Below are positions 1 through 10,080 of a stretch of 64,000 nucleotides of DNA, one piece after another (position 1 is the stretch's first letter; every line of letters starts with the position of its first letter). The stretch is taken from assembly GCF_023159225.1 (NCBI RefSeq), contig NC_063170.1, forward strand, positions 19,560,735 through 19,624,734, given 5' to 3'. A program made the translations under genes and the position numbers. The stretch is from Perognathus longimembris pacificus. Lineage: Eukaryota > Chordata > Mammalia > Rodentia > Heteromyidae. The notes below the pieces were generated by a model. That model was not told where the DNA came from and made no database searches. It worked only from the letters and a program-made list of their open reading frames with translations.

Positions 1-90
1 TCTGTGAGACTCTATCTCCAATTAACTACTCGAAAAGCCAGAAGTGGTGCTATGGCTCAAAGTGGTAGAACATGTTGAAATGGGTGACTT
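1..90 (+). mobile_element. 7SL/B1-headed dimeric SINE, right part
   Basis: The window opens inside a sense copy. Its central linker (AATTAACTACT) and the 'GTGGTGCTATGGCTCAAAG' start of the right monomer are visible. The left half lies outside the window. Confidence 0.65.
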
Positions 91-189
91 TGATGTGCTG
101 TATTCATAAACAACTTTGTTAGATGGAAACTCCTTTGTACAACTACTTAAAGATAATAAAACAAAAATATTTTTTAGAAAAAGGATATT

Positions 190-485
190 TTGGTTGGCAC
201 CTGTAATGCCAGCACTTGGGAGGCCCAGCCTGGGCCACAGAGTAAGACTTCATCTCTTAGCTGGGCACTGGTGGCTCACGCCTGTATTCCTAGCTACTCA
301 GGAGGCTGAGATCTGAGGAGTGCAGTTCAAAGTCAGCTAGGGCAGGAAAGTTTATGAGACTCTTAGCTCCATTTAGCCACCAGGAAACTAGAAGGGGCAC
401 TGTGGCTCCAAGAGGTAGAGCACTAGCCTTGAGTGGATAAAGCTCAGGGAAAGAGCCCAGACCCTGACTGACCAATGACTGACAA
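190..485 (+). mobile_element. B1-like fragment and 7SL/B1-headed dimeric SINE
   Basis: A short B1-like piece (190-256) is followed by a fuller sense copy. From 258 it has a B1/Alu-like head (GGTGGCTCACGCCTGT), the 'GGCAGGAAAGT' linker and the right monomer (CTAGCCTTGAG). A CAA-rich tail (480-540) follows. Confidence 0.7.
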
Positions 486-547
486 CAACGGCAATTAAAA
501 ACAACAACAACAACAACTCCAAAACAAAAAACCATCTCAAAAACAAA

Positions 548-640
548 AAGTGAAAGCCCAGGTTGGTAGCACTGGAGCACTTGCCTAGGATGTGAGAGGC
601 CCTAAGTTCAATTCTAGTACAAAACAACAACAAACACACT
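548..640 (+). mobile_element. ID-like tRNA-derived monomer
   Basis: An ID-type body (GGAGCACTTGCCTAGGATG ... CTAAGTTCAATTCTAG) ends in a CAA-rich tail. From 640 to 1140 I see no gene or clear repeat. Confidence 0.5.
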
Positions 641-1140
641 CATGAATTTCCTGGTTTCTCAGAGGTTCACAGCCCACATGTTAGGGCCACAAAATGGTTG
701 CCCAATATCCTCAGAATAACAAAGAGGGAAAAATGAGGTCGAGGGAGGAAAAGCAACTTACCCAGCATGACACAGGAAGTTAGTGGCACAGCTTTGTTAG
801 CTCTCAGTTTCTGAATTTCTCAGCATACTTTTTACAATGTGCCTCTCAGGGAAGTCCTCCAAGAGTACAGACACCAAAGTCCTGCCAAAGTCTTAGGCCT
901 ACCAGTTTAGAAACTCAGGTGCTAGGCAGTGGGAATGGCTGGAAAGAGGTGAGGACCAAAAATTAGGCCATGGGTGATGGCTTTGTATGGGATGGAGAGT
1001 CCCAAAGTAATCAAAACTACAGGAAACTGAAGTCACATCAGTAACTGAATTCCATTTTCATCTGGAAAAAAAAGGGGGATTGAAACACATGATCAGTGGG
1101 TTAACAAGGCCAAGCATTTCTGTTCATCTTCTTCCCATGT

Positions 1141-1365
1141 TTTTTTTTTTCTTTTTAACAAAGTAATTATTGGTTTATTATCTGGGGAAATTTTCTTCTT
1201 TATTGTTATTATTAAGGAATTACAATTCCATAAGTCAGGTTAATACAGTGCTTCTTGGACAATGTCACTTCTTCCTTTGTTTTCTCCCATTTCCCTCCTC
1301 CTGTCCCTAACCACAAGTTGTGTAGTTCATTTATTACCTAGTGCATACTGAATACAGTGACTGCA
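1141..1365 (-). mobile_element. L1 3' end remnant (possible)
   Basis: A T-tract is followed by sequence that looks like a rodent L1 3' untranslated end read on the opposite strand, with pyrimidine-rich 'CTTCTTCCTTTG...CCCATTTCCCTCC'. There is no ORF. The call rests on resemblance to other L1 ends in the window and in rodents. Confidence 0.35.
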
Positions 1366-1397
1366 GGTATTCACCTTTCTTTTTCTTTCTTTCTTTC

Positions 1398-1541
1398 TTT
1401 TTTTTTTTTTTTTTTGCCAGTCCTGGGGCTCCACAGCGCCACTTCTGCCTGTTTTCTGTATATGTGGTGCTGGGGAATTGAACCCAGGGCTTCATGTATA
1501 CGAGGTAAGCACTCTTTGCCACTAGGCCATATCCCCAGCCG
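1398..1541 (-). mobile_element. IDL-Geo SINE, internally deleted
   Basis: The T-tract and GCCAG head join directly to the mid-element 'CACAGCGCCACTTCTG', so part of the right monomer is missing. It is flanked by the direct repeat GGTATTCACC. It contains a consensus donor, GAG|GTAAGC, at 1503-1511. Confidence 0.85.
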
Positions 1542-1566
1542 GTATTCACCCTTCTTCCCTTCATTT

Positions 1567-1772
1567 CTTTTTTTTTTGGCCAGTCCTGGGGCTTGGACTC
1601 AGGGCCTGAGCACTGTCCCTGGCTTCTTCCCGCTCAAGGCTAGCACTCTGCCACTTGAGCCACAGCTTCTGGCTTCTGGCCGTTTTCTGTATATGTGGTG
1701 CTGGGGAATCGAACCTAGGGCCTCGTGTATCCGAGGCAGGCACTCTTGCCACTAGGCTATATCCCCAGCCCC
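1567..1772 (-). mobile_element. IDL-Geo SINE, near full length
   Basis: An antisense copy runs from the T-tract to 'CTATATCCCCAGCCCC'. It is flanked by the target duplication TCTTCCCTTCATTTCT and inserted just beside the previous copy. Confidence 0.9.
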
Positions 1773-1844
1773 TCTTCCCTTCATTTCTGTGTCCCCCTTT
1801 CCACCCTTCCTCCCACTTTTTTATTTTGAAATTTTAGATATATT

Positions 1845-1925
1845 TTTTTTTATTTTGTCAGTCCTGGGGATTGAATTCTGGGCCTGGGCACTGTCCCTGA
1901 GCTCTTTTACTTGGGCTAGTGCTCT

Positions 1926-1956
<31 letters not shown>

Positions 1957-2311
1957 GGCCAGTCCTGGGTCATGGACTCAGGGCCTGAGCACTGTCCCTG
2001 GCTTCTTCTTGCTCAAGGCTAGCACTCTACCACTTGAGCCACAGCGCCACTTCTGGCCATTTTCTGTATATGTGGTGCTGGGGAATCGAACCTAGGGCCT
2101 CATGTATATGAGGCAAGCACTCTTGCCACTAGGCCATATCCCCAGCCCCTGCTCTGCCATTTGAGATACAGCTCTGCTTCTGGCTTTTTGTGGTTCCTTG
2201 GAGATAAGAGTTTCACAAACTTTTCTGCCCAGGATGGCTTTGAACTGCAATCCTCATATCTCAGCCCCCTGAGTAGCTGGGATTAGAGCCCTGAGCCACA
2301 GGTGCCAGGAT
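1845..2311 (-). mobile_element. 7SL/B1-headed SINE, split by a younger SINE
   Basis: An old antisense copy (right monomer at 1855-1930, linker and B1-like part at 2150-2310) is interrupted by the insertion at 1931-2149. The repeated bases GCTCTGCCATTT mark the target site. Confidence 0.8.
1931..2149 (-). mobile_element. IDL-Geo SINE nested in an older SINE
   Basis: A full antisense element with a long T-tract lies inside the older copy. GCTCTGCCATTT is duplicated on both sides. Confidence 0.9.
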
Positions 2312-2572
2312 CATCTTCCCACATTTCGTAACACAGTTTACAGAAACCTCAAAGCCTCAAAATTCAGTCCTGTAAGTGTGTTTTGCTTACTCCCTAATCT
2401 GGAAAAGATAAGGCTTTTGTTTTCTGGCACTTACATTTCTCTCTCTAGGCCATCCTGGGGAAGTTTTGTAAAAATTCCTCCTCTCGCTCCGGGACTTGTG
2501 GTTAATTGGAGCTTGAAGGGCTGAAAGAAGGTTGAGAAAAGGGGCCAGATGAGGGATTAAGAGCTACCTTTT

Positions 2573-2782
2573 GGGGCTGGGAATATGGCCTAGTGGCAAG
2601 AGTGCTTGCCTTGTATACATGAAGCCCTGGGTTGGATTCCCCAGTACCACATATATAGAAAATGGCCAGAAGTGGGTGGCTCTGTGGCTCAAGTGGTAGA
2701 GTGCTAGCCTTGAGCAGAAAGAAGCCAGGGACAGTGCTGAGGCCCTGAGTCCAAGGCCCAGGACTGGCAAAAAAAAAAAAAA
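2573..2782 (+). mobile_element. IDL-Geo SINE, full length, sense
   Basis: A clean sense copy. The ID-like left monomer starts GGGGCTGGGAATATGGCC, the right monomer has TGGCTCAAGTGG (A-box-like), and it ends GGACTGGC plus an A-tail. It is a good reference for the family in this window. Confidence 0.93.
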
Positions 2783-3797
2783 GCTAGCTTTCAAAAGAAA
2801 ATACCTAATTTCTAAATATGATTGAATCCTGACACTCAGGATTGCTAAGCTAGAAGGTGATTCAGTGGACCCTTTACTATGAAGGCCTCTAGTAAACCAG
2901 CTTGTCTGGGTGCGATTTCCAACTGTCTTCTAGAAGTGGTAATCTCCACTACCCCAATATAAACATTCTGAGTCTTTCAGCTCTCTACTAGGGATTGGAG
3001 CCACCCAGCCTTCTGACACACAGTTGAACACTTTGATCTCCAGAGTGGTAATTGTGCAAATCTTGCAGGTACTTAGCTGAGTCTCTATAGCACCTCAAAT
3101 CCTAGGAGTGATTTTGGCATAGCTCCAGAGAAGGGGGCTAGCAGTGGGCATAGGAGTCTCCTAGAGCAGTCTGTTAAAACAGCAAATCATCTTCCTGTCA
3201 AAGATAAGCTGAAGCGGGGTGAAAAGCAACTCAATTTCATTACAACTTCTCATTTTTGGGGATTGAAATCTGAAACTAAAACTAGCTATAGAATTAGAGT
3301 CGATCTTAGATTGTTGACTTCAATGAGTCTCTTTCCCATTCCTCCGTTCCCTCTTCTTTCCCTTTTCTCTTCCCTCTTTTCCTCTCCCCCTCCTCTTTCC
3401 CTCTCTCCTCTTACCCTTCTCTCCTCCTCTCCCCCCTCTCATGTGACAGGCTCTCATATGTAATAATCCAGGCTGTTCTCAAACACTCAATCCCTCTCAG
3501 GATTCAACAGGAGTTCAGAGATTACAGTTGTAAAGATCCACACCCCCCTAGTTTAAATATCTTACTTGACTTTTATTATCAGTTCTAGAATGAGGTTAAC
3601 ACCTTGGCCTGTAAAATAGAGTAAGTATTCTGATGAACCGAGCAGAGGAAGTTGGTTTTATAGACAAAGTGGTCTGAGGAAAGCAGAAGCAGAACGAAAA
3701 CCAGACTGGTTCAAAGTTACTTTTGGAAAAGTTAAAGCAGAGGGAACTTAGGCCTGATAAAACTTGCTTGTTTGAGGATTTTGCTATTCTTATTCTC

Positions 3798-3801
<4 letters not shown>

Positions 3802-3845
<44 letters not shown>
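3802..3845. repeat. (CA)n microsatellite
   Basis: Uninterrupted CA dinucleotides. The stretch 2783-3800 before it holds no gene; it has a pyrimidine-rich patch at 3335-3440 and unique-looking DNA. Confidence 0.95.
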
Positions 3846-3848
<3 letters not shown>

Positions 3849-4009
3849 CATATGTGGTGAGGGTTCATATCTTTAATCCTGTAATCCCAGAACTTGTGTG
3901 TAAAAATACAAAACATGTAATTTTAGAATGTAGTGCAGTAAGAAACTCCAATCTTGTATATTTTCTTCCTTCTTTCTTTCTCCTTTCCTTCTCTCCCTCC
4001 CTTCCTTCC

Positions 4010-4100
4010 AGTATTTACTCTGTAGCCCAGGCTGGTCTCCAATGTGTGCTCCTATCTCTGCATTGCTAGTGATGGAATTATAAGTATGAGTCACCACTTG
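4010..4100 (-). mobile_element. B1-like fragment
   Basis: 'TGTAGCCCAGGCTGGTCTCCAA' and the following bases match a B1/Alu head read on the opposite strand. Confidence 0.5.
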
Positions 4101-4112
4101 AGTAATTTTGCG

Positions 4113-4182
4113 ATGTGTGTGTGTGTGTGTGTCTGTGTGTGTCTGTGTCTGTCTGTGTGTGTGTCTGTGTGTCTGTGTGTGT
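4113..4182. repeat. (TG)n/(TC)-interrupted microsatellite
   Basis: TG repeats with interspersed TC units, directly next to a SINE head. Confidence 0.92.
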
Positions 4183-4386
4183 ATTGGTCCTGGGGCTCAA
4201 ACTATCCCAGAGCTTTTTTGCTCAAGGCTAGCACTCTACCACTTAAAGCCACAGCTCCACTTCTAGATTTTTTTTAGGGATTAATTGGAGATAAGAATAT
4301 CACAGAGCTTCCACCAGGATAAAGGAAGGTGCCATATTACCCCCTCTTCCTGGTGAGACATGGCTTCTCCAATAAACCTCCTTTTC

Positions 4387-4424
<38 letters not shown>

Positions 4425-4535
4425 ACACACACACTCACAGATTTTTCTATCTGGGCTGATTTTGAACTGTGATCCTCGGATCTCAAGCTCTTGAATAAGT
4501 AGGATTACAGGCATTTACCACTGGCATTCTGCCCT
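4183..4535 (-). mobile_element. 7SL/B1-headed SINE with internal (CA)n
   Basis: Right monomer at 4185-4275, then the linker. About 130 bp of other DNA including a CA repeat (4390-4438) separates it from the B1-like part (4440-4530). This suggests an insertion or expansion in the linker. Confidence 0.65.
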
Positions 4536-4752
4536 AATTTTACCTTTTGACACAGGTTTTTCAGCCTCCTCTGTTCCTCCTCTGTTGTTGTTGTTGTTTT
4601 TTAATATGTGCCTGTGGGGTTTTTCCCCCCTGTCACTTGTTAGCACAATTAGTTGTAGAAGGGTTTTTTGTATATACATACCATGTACCTTGAACAGAAT
4701 AGTTCTCTCTCCTCCTCTTCTTGTTTTTTCAACTTTTATTTTTATTTATTTA

Positions 4753-4940
4753 TTTTTGGCCAGCCCTGGGGCTTGAACTCAGGGCATCCCCTGAGCTTCT
4801 TTTGCTCAAGGCTAGCACTCTACCACTTGAGCCACAGCACCACTTCCGGCTTTTTCTGTTTATGTGGTACTGAGGAATTGAACCCAGGGCTTCATGCATG
4901 CTAGGCAAGAACTCTACCACTAAGCCACATTCACAGGCCC
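4753..4940 (-). mobile_element. IDL-Geo SINE
   Basis: Antisense copy from a (TATT) tail to 'CCACATTCACAGGCCC'. Moderately diverged. Confidence 0.85.
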
Positions 4941-5100
4941 TTTAATTTTATTTTAGTATGGAACATTTCACAGATTTGTGTATCATCCTTATACAGGGGC
5001 TATGACCAATCAGCTGGTTGATGTCCTTTTGCTTTACCTAGTTAGAAATCATGGGTAGGCGATGAGCTTTTCCATTCTAGGCATTTTGGGCTCTTGGTGG

Positions 5101-5313
5101 TTTTTTTTTTTTTTTTTTTTTTGGCCAGTCCTGGGCCTTGGACTCAGGGCCTGAGCACTGTCCCTGGCTTCTTCCCGCTCAAGGCTAGCACTCTGCCACT
5201 TGAGCCACAGCGCCGCTTCTGGCCGTTTTCTGTATATGTGGTGCTGGGGAATCGAACCTAGGGCCTCGTGTATCCGAGGCAGGCACTCTTGCCACTAGGC
5301 TATACCCCAGCCC
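5101..5313 (-). mobile_element. IDL-Geo SINE, young-looking
   Basis: Long pure T-tract, close to the local consensus. The target duplication CTCTTGGTGGTTTT sits on both sides. Confidence 0.93.
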
Positions 5314-5521
5314 TCTTGGTGGTTTTTGTAATCCTTTATGGGTGGCAGAAGATGACAAGGAACAGTAGTAGGAGATGTCTTTTAAGTGTTATAGCTCTTA
5401 TTGGGCCTCCAGTGCTAGCACCCGTCACTCTACAGCCACAAATGTTATAGCTCTAGGGCCTTGAATGTCTGTATCTGTAGCCTTTGACAGTAGCAGCTAG
5501 TGTAAGAACCCTTCAGTTTCT

Positions 5522-5727
5522 CTTTTTAATTTTGTTTTTGTTTGCCAGTCCTGGGGCTTGAACTCAGGGCCTGAGCCTGGCTTCTTTTTGCTCAAGGCTA
5601 GCACTCTACCACTTGAGCCACAGCGCCTCTTCTGGCTTTTTCTATATATGTGGTGCTGAGGAATCGAACCCAGGGCTTCATGCATACGAGGCAAGCACTC
5701 TACCACTAGGCCCCATATTCCCAGCCA
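5522..5727 (-). mobile_element. IDL-Geo SINE
   Basis: Antisense copy flanked by an imperfect duplication, AGAACCC(T/TG)CAGTTTCT. Confidence 0.88.
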
Positions 5728-5979
5728 AGAACCCTGCAGTTTCTTTCTGGCCTTTAAACCCCCCTCCCCCTCTTTTCTTCATCCTAGCTCTCCACCATCC
5801 CTTGCTCTCTATTTCTGCCATGTCTGGTTGTCTCTGCCCTCTGTCACTTACCCTGGCTGCCACCATTGTTGCTACTGCTACCAGGCAGTGGCTGCCTCTG
5901 ATGCTGTCACTGCCACCCATGGGACTGGTAACTGCTGCTGCCTCTTCTCTTTACTTCATGTTACCAGCTTAACCCACTC

Positions 5980-6500
5980 TAATGATGGAGATCAAAAATA
6001 GGCAAGAAAGGGCTGAAATAAGGATACTGGATCGAAGTAACATGGTCTAGTCCTCGCCGCCATCATGGTCTAGCCCTCTCTGCCATCCTGACCCCTTGGT
6101 AGGTGGTGGGGGCTTTTCACCCACTTCTGAAAAGCCTAGAGTTAAAATAGGCCATTCTTTGAATTGCACATGTGTCATGTTGTTTAGCCCCAGGAAAGTT
6201 CTCACCCCGGATGGTTTGCTTTGCTTAGTAAAACCCTTTTGTTAGGCTTGAGTCCCCACCCCAATCTTGTGGGGTTTTTTGCCTTTATAAGCTTTGTGCT
6301 AGCTACATTCAGGGCTGCAAGTCCTTGGGACTGGAGTCCACAAAGACTCCCAATATGACCTCTCAAAATGTGGCTTCTCAGTATCTTTCCAAGGGATTGG
6401 TGTATATAACAAGACTTGTATTGGGCTGATTGTGCATCACTGGAGGGCTGTCTCCTGGCTGACATATAAAGTGAGCTGAAATTGCCAGCCCAAATGGCCA
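5980..6500 (+). other. Unassigned stretch, possibly an old LTR
   Basis: Not SINE or L1. It contains a TATA-like 'GCCTTTATAAGC' at about 6281-6292, downstream of AT-rich and CCCC-rich blocks, an arrangement seen in endogenous retroviral LTRs. No flanking duplication or internal viral region is visible, so this is only a possibility. Confidence 0.22.
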
Positions 6501-7270
6501 GAAAGGGTGTGTGATGAGAGTGTCTATACATGGCAGTCCTCTCGTGCAAATGAAGGACTGTGCTCATACCAGGTACATGTCTTCCACTGGGCCACCAAGG
6601 GAACTGCTCCTTCTATGGTCTGGGTAGAAATGGCTGCAGAGTCATTTACAACATGCCAAGGCTTCTGATGTCAAAAACAAGCTGTTTGCTGAGACAGTGC
6701 CCTCAGGAGCCAGAGTTGCTGCTGTGGTTGGTTGTAGCTTCCTCAAGATGTGTGTGGAATGTTCAAAGCAGCTGGCATTGGCATGGGGGCAATTCTTTGC
6801 TCAAAGCAGCTAGGGTACGGGAGAAGTCTGTCAGTGAGTCAACATCTTATCTTATTTACAGGAAGATAAACATTAAAAGTAGTGCTTACAGTAGAGCAGT
6901 GATTTAACAGTTCTTAACAGTGTTCAGTGCTCTAACAATAATTACCTACTGCCCCACTACTCCAGGGAGAGATTGGCCCCTCTGATCTGTCACAGGGCCA
7001 TTCTTTCATGTCTGTGTCATTCTAATTCCATGCATGTACTGTCAAAGGAGCACTTTTAAAATAGTTACTTGCTGACATGCCTCTCCTGTATCAGTCACTG
7101 TTAGATGCTGGAATACACCTATCTGCAAGACTGAAGCAGTTGTCTTTACTATTTGTGGGGTGCCTTTCATGTAGCTAGTTGAGAACACAGTGCTCACATT
7201 GAATTCTTTGCACACACTGAATGCTTGCTCAAAGACTTCTATCTCCAAGGAAAGGTAGGCATCAAAAAGC
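6500..7270. other. Intergenic stretch, no recognised gene
   Basis: This looks like unique DNA. A ~150-base open frame near 6655-6805 could be a fragment of a processed pseudogene, but I cannot name a parent. No splice or promoter structure is visible. Confidence 0.4.
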
Positions 7271-7274
7271 ATTT

Positions 7275-7512
7275 TAAGCCAGGTGTTGGTGAGTCATGCC
7301 TATAGCCCTACCTACTAATTGGAGGCTGAACTCTGTGGATCATGGTTCAAAACCAATCCAGGCAGGAAAGTCCATGAAACTCTAATCTCTAACCAGCAAA
7401 AAGCTGGAATTGGTCCTGTGGCTCAAATAGTGGAACGCAAGCCTTGAGTGAAAAAGCTTAGGGACAGTGTCCAGGCTGTGAGTTCAAGCCCCAGAACCAG
7501 CATACAAAAAAG
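7275..7512 (+). mobile_element. 7SL/B1-headed dimeric SINE
   Basis: Sense copy with a B1-like head, 'GGCAGGAAAGT' linker, right monomer and short A-rich tail. An ID-like antisense remnant lies at 7595-7735. Confidence 0.75.
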
Positions 7513-7779
7513 GCAACATTTTAAAGGAATTATGCTAAGTGAAACAAGCCAGTCAGAAAAAGACAAATACTGTATGATACTAATTTGGGGTGCTTTTCTT
7601 TCATCAGACACAGGGTCTCTCTGTAGACAAGGCTGATGTGGAACTGTGTGTATATGGGTATTGCTATGTATTGAACCCAAGCCCCTTGCACATAACTAGG
7701 CAAAGCACTCTACTATTGAACTATATCTCCAGCTCCTTAGAACTCCCCATCAACCTGTTCCAACTTCCTGCAGTTACTT

Positions 7780-7803
7780 GTTCACCTGCAGTTACAGGTG
7801 AAC
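7780..7803. repeat. 9-bp perfect inverted repeat
   Basis: GTTCACCTG and CAGGTGAAC are separated by six bases. Each arm contains an E-box (CACCTG/CAGGTG). Confidence 0.85.
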
Positions 7804-7857
7804 ATCATTATCATGAGTTATGTTAAAGTACTCAAGCCCTTAAAAAAAGAAAAACAA

Positions 7858-8215
7858 TTAACTGGGTGATGGTGGCTCACACTTGTAATCCTAGCTACTC
7901 AGGAGGCTGAGATCTGATCATGGCAGTTTGAAGCCAACCCCAGCAGGAAAGTCTGTGAGACTCTCAGGGCCAGGCTTCTTTTTGTTCAAGGCTAGCACTC
8001 TACCACTTGAGCCACAGCACCACTTCTTGCCTTTTCTGTTTATGTGGTGCTGAGGAATGGAACCCAGGGCTTCCTTGGCATGATAGGCAAACACTCCACT
8101 GGGAAGCTACATTCCCAGTCGTCTGTGAGATTCTTATCTCCAATAAACTACTCCAAAAGCGGGAAGTGGTGGTGTGGCTGTAGTGGTAGAGCACTAGCCT
8201 CGAGCTCTGCCTAAG
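7858..8215 (+). mobile_element. 7SL/B1-headed SINE split by an antisense SINE
   Basis: The left part (7858-7965) and right part (8121-8212) of one sense copy are separated by an insertion. GTCTGTGAGA occurs on both sides of the break. Confidence 0.8.
7966..8120 (-). mobile_element. Truncated IDL-Geo SINE nested in an older SINE
   Basis: Antisense element lacking most of its 3' tail end. It was inserted into the sense SINE at 7858-8215. Confidence 0.8.
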
Positions 8216-8621
8216 CTGAAGAGGAGAGACAACAACAAAGAAAATATTTTTAGGAACAAAGGCAGACAGCCAGGAGACAAGTTAATGAGCCTGGCCTGAG
8301 GATAATTGGTAAAAAGTTAGGCTCGTTCTTCTTTTTGAAGTAAAATCTATTCAGTAAACTCTTTTCTTTTTAAAATAAAATCTATTTTGGGAAAAGTTGT
8401 GACCATAAAATCTTATAAACTACTCTACTATAGATAACGTGTCCTGCCTTTTATACTGCGCACTGGTGCTCTTTTTTTTATTACTTTCCGGAAGATAAGC
8501 CAGGAAGATAACTTTAATTTCTATCTTTCTGCAAATCATACCCCTTTCAACAAGCAGATGTAGAAGAGGAAGTTCCTTTGATTCGAAAAAGGCAAGCGAG
8601 AACCAGGTGTGCGCCTGGGAG

Positions 8622-8645
8622 ACTACATTTCCCATCATGCACTGC
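8622..8645 (+). promoter_or_regulatory. ZNF143/STAF-like site 1
   Basis: ACTACATTTCCCATCATGC followed by ACTGC fits the known ZNF143 core (ACTACA..TCCCA..ATGC..YGC). It lies ~690 bp upstream of exon 1, at the island edge. Confidence 0.75.
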
Positions 8646-8714
8646 TTCTCAAGGTCGCAAAGTAATGACAAAGGCTACGCATTTCTTTTGCGACCGAAAT
8701 GGGCAGGATGTAAG

Positions 8715-8737
8715 ACTACATATCCCAAGATGCAAAG
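8715..8737 (+). promoter_or_regulatory. ZNF143/STAF-like site 2
   Basis: ACTACATATCCCAAGATGC followed by AAAG is a second match in the same orientation, 93 bp after the first. Confidence 0.72.
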
Positions 8738-8955
8738 ACTCTCCAACTGTAGTTCGGCGCTGGGTTAGTTTTCCGGCTGTGAGCGCTCGAGGGGAGGAGT
8801 GTTTCCACTGGGGATCCCCGCAGCACACCGGAAGACGGAAGAAAGTGGAGGGAACCTGCCTCATCCTAACCGAAAGCAGTTTCCGCACAGGCTGACGAGG
8901 CGTTACGGACTCCCGTCTCGGTTTTATTGTTTCTCAGAAGCAGTGTCTGGCCCCC

Positions 8956-9237
8956 ATTGGCCGGAGACTTCGAGTCCTAAAGCCCCGAATCGAAGTTAAC
9001 GGCGTTTCCCCATTGGTCCTCGCCTTTTGCGCCGGCGCGCCGGGGTCCGACTCAGGTCCCGCGGGGCCGGTGAGAGACCATTGGGCAAAGCCCGCCAAAT
9101 TGGAGCTCGGATTGGTAGTTGCTAGCGGGAGCCTGGTTTCTTCCTCGACTTCTGCGGGCGCTGGTGTGTGATTGGCTGAAATCCGCGGGCGCCTGCCAGT
9201 GATTGGCCAGGCGTCGAGGGTGGTGTGTGGCCATTGG
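8956..9237 (-). promoter_or_regulatory. Eight-copy CCAAT (NF-Y) box array
   Basis: ATTGG, the reverse complement of CCAAT, starts at 8956, 9012, 9080, 9099, 9111, 9171, 9202 and 9233. All copies face the same way. Several gaps are exactly 31 bp. NF-Y is the known CCAAT binder. The array ends ~80 bp before the presumed start site, where activating CCAAT boxes commonly sit. Confidence 0.85.
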
Positions 9238-9311
9238 CTGGTGCTGGGGCCAACCCTCCTCGGCCAGGCAGCGAATGGTGAAATGGGAATGGGGAGGGGA
9301 AAGGCCGCGAC

Positions 9312-9442
9312 GTGAGCGCGCGACCTCCGGCGCCATTTTGTAGAGAAACAAGCGGAGTTAACCGAAGAGGGGGGTCGTGGAGAACCGGAGTCCGAAGGAC
9401 CCAGGAGTTTCCCTGTGTCCAGCGCAGCCGGAACTGCCTGAG
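9312..9442 (+). other. Cnot1: Cnot1 exon 1 (non-coding, 5' boundary inferred)
   Basis: The donor is CTGAG|GTCAGT at 9442/9443. The start site is not determined by sequence alone. It is placed just upstream of a YY1-like element, GGCGCCATTTTG (9329-9340), which often lies a few bases downstream of initiation in TATA-less promoters. No coding sequence starts here: the Cnot1 ATG is in exon 2. The exon joins across a 19,732-nt intron to 29175. Confidence 0.75.
9329..9342 (+). promoter_or_regulatory. YY1-like element at the start site
   Basis: GGCGCCATTTTGTA is the reverse complement of the AAAATGGCGCC-type YY1 motif. It sits inside or at the edge of exon 1. Confidence 0.6.
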
Positions 9443-9896
9443 GTCAGTGGGGCTGGGGGCTTGTTGGTGGTGTCAGCCTCGGAACGCGAGTGCGAGTGAG
9501 AGAAGGGTCGGGGGTTTGAGCCGGGGCCATTGGGAGCGTTTCTCAGAGCTTCGGGGTACCGAGGGGCAGCTGGGACAGGGAAGTAGAGCAAGGCGGGAGA
9601 GGCCGGCTCCGTCTTCGCGGCTCGTGAGGGGCCCTGCGCCCGGAGGAGGCCGGTGCGGAGCTTTCAGGAGAGCGGAGCGCCGAGAGCGGGTGAGCCCCGC
9701 GGTTGGCGCCCGTCCGGGGCCTGGCGGCTTTTGGAGGAGGACGGCGGCGGCCGTGGCGGTTCGGGAGGCTGGGCGCCGCCGCACCGCGCGGGCTGCAGCC
9801 TCCCGCGGTCTCACGAGCGCCTCAACTGTTTCTCCTCGGGGCTCTCGAATGGGCGCCGTGGGCACTGACTCCCGAGGCCTAGCTGCCGCGCTCGGC

Positions 9897-9931
9897 CGGG
9901 GTGGGGGGAGGGGACCGCCGAGGAGAGGGAG
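9897..9931 (+). promoter_or_regulatory. G-run cluster in proximal intron 1
   Basis: Closely spaced G-runs (GGGG, GGGGGG, GGGG, then GAGAGGGAG) form a possible G-quadruplex or R-loop site ~470 bp inside the transcript. Confidence 0.4.
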
Positions 9932-10080
9932 TTGGTGCGGACCCCGGAGCTTTTCCAGGTACGGGGAACTGCCGCTCACCCCCGGGTGAGTCCCCGCGCG
10001 TTGTCAGCCTCCCTGTCGTCCGCCCGCCAGTGGGAGGGGCGCGCGAGACTCAACACTAACCCGTCAGTTTTGGCCACAGG

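Noticed and set aside
3802..4182. CRISPR-like or structured repeat array
   Set aside because: These are simple CA/TG microsatellites in a mammalian genome. No repeat-spacer organisation exists.
6627..6805. Short open frame suggesting a processed pseudogene
   Set aside because: About 50 codons read open in one frame after a break. I could not name a parent gene and saw no poly-A tail or flanking duplication.
9312..9989. 225-codon open frame on + and 168-codon frame on - across the CpG island
   Set aside because: CpG-rich DNA is poor in stop codons. The frame crosses the exon 1 donor, has low-complexity Arg/Gly/Ala content and matches no family I recognise.
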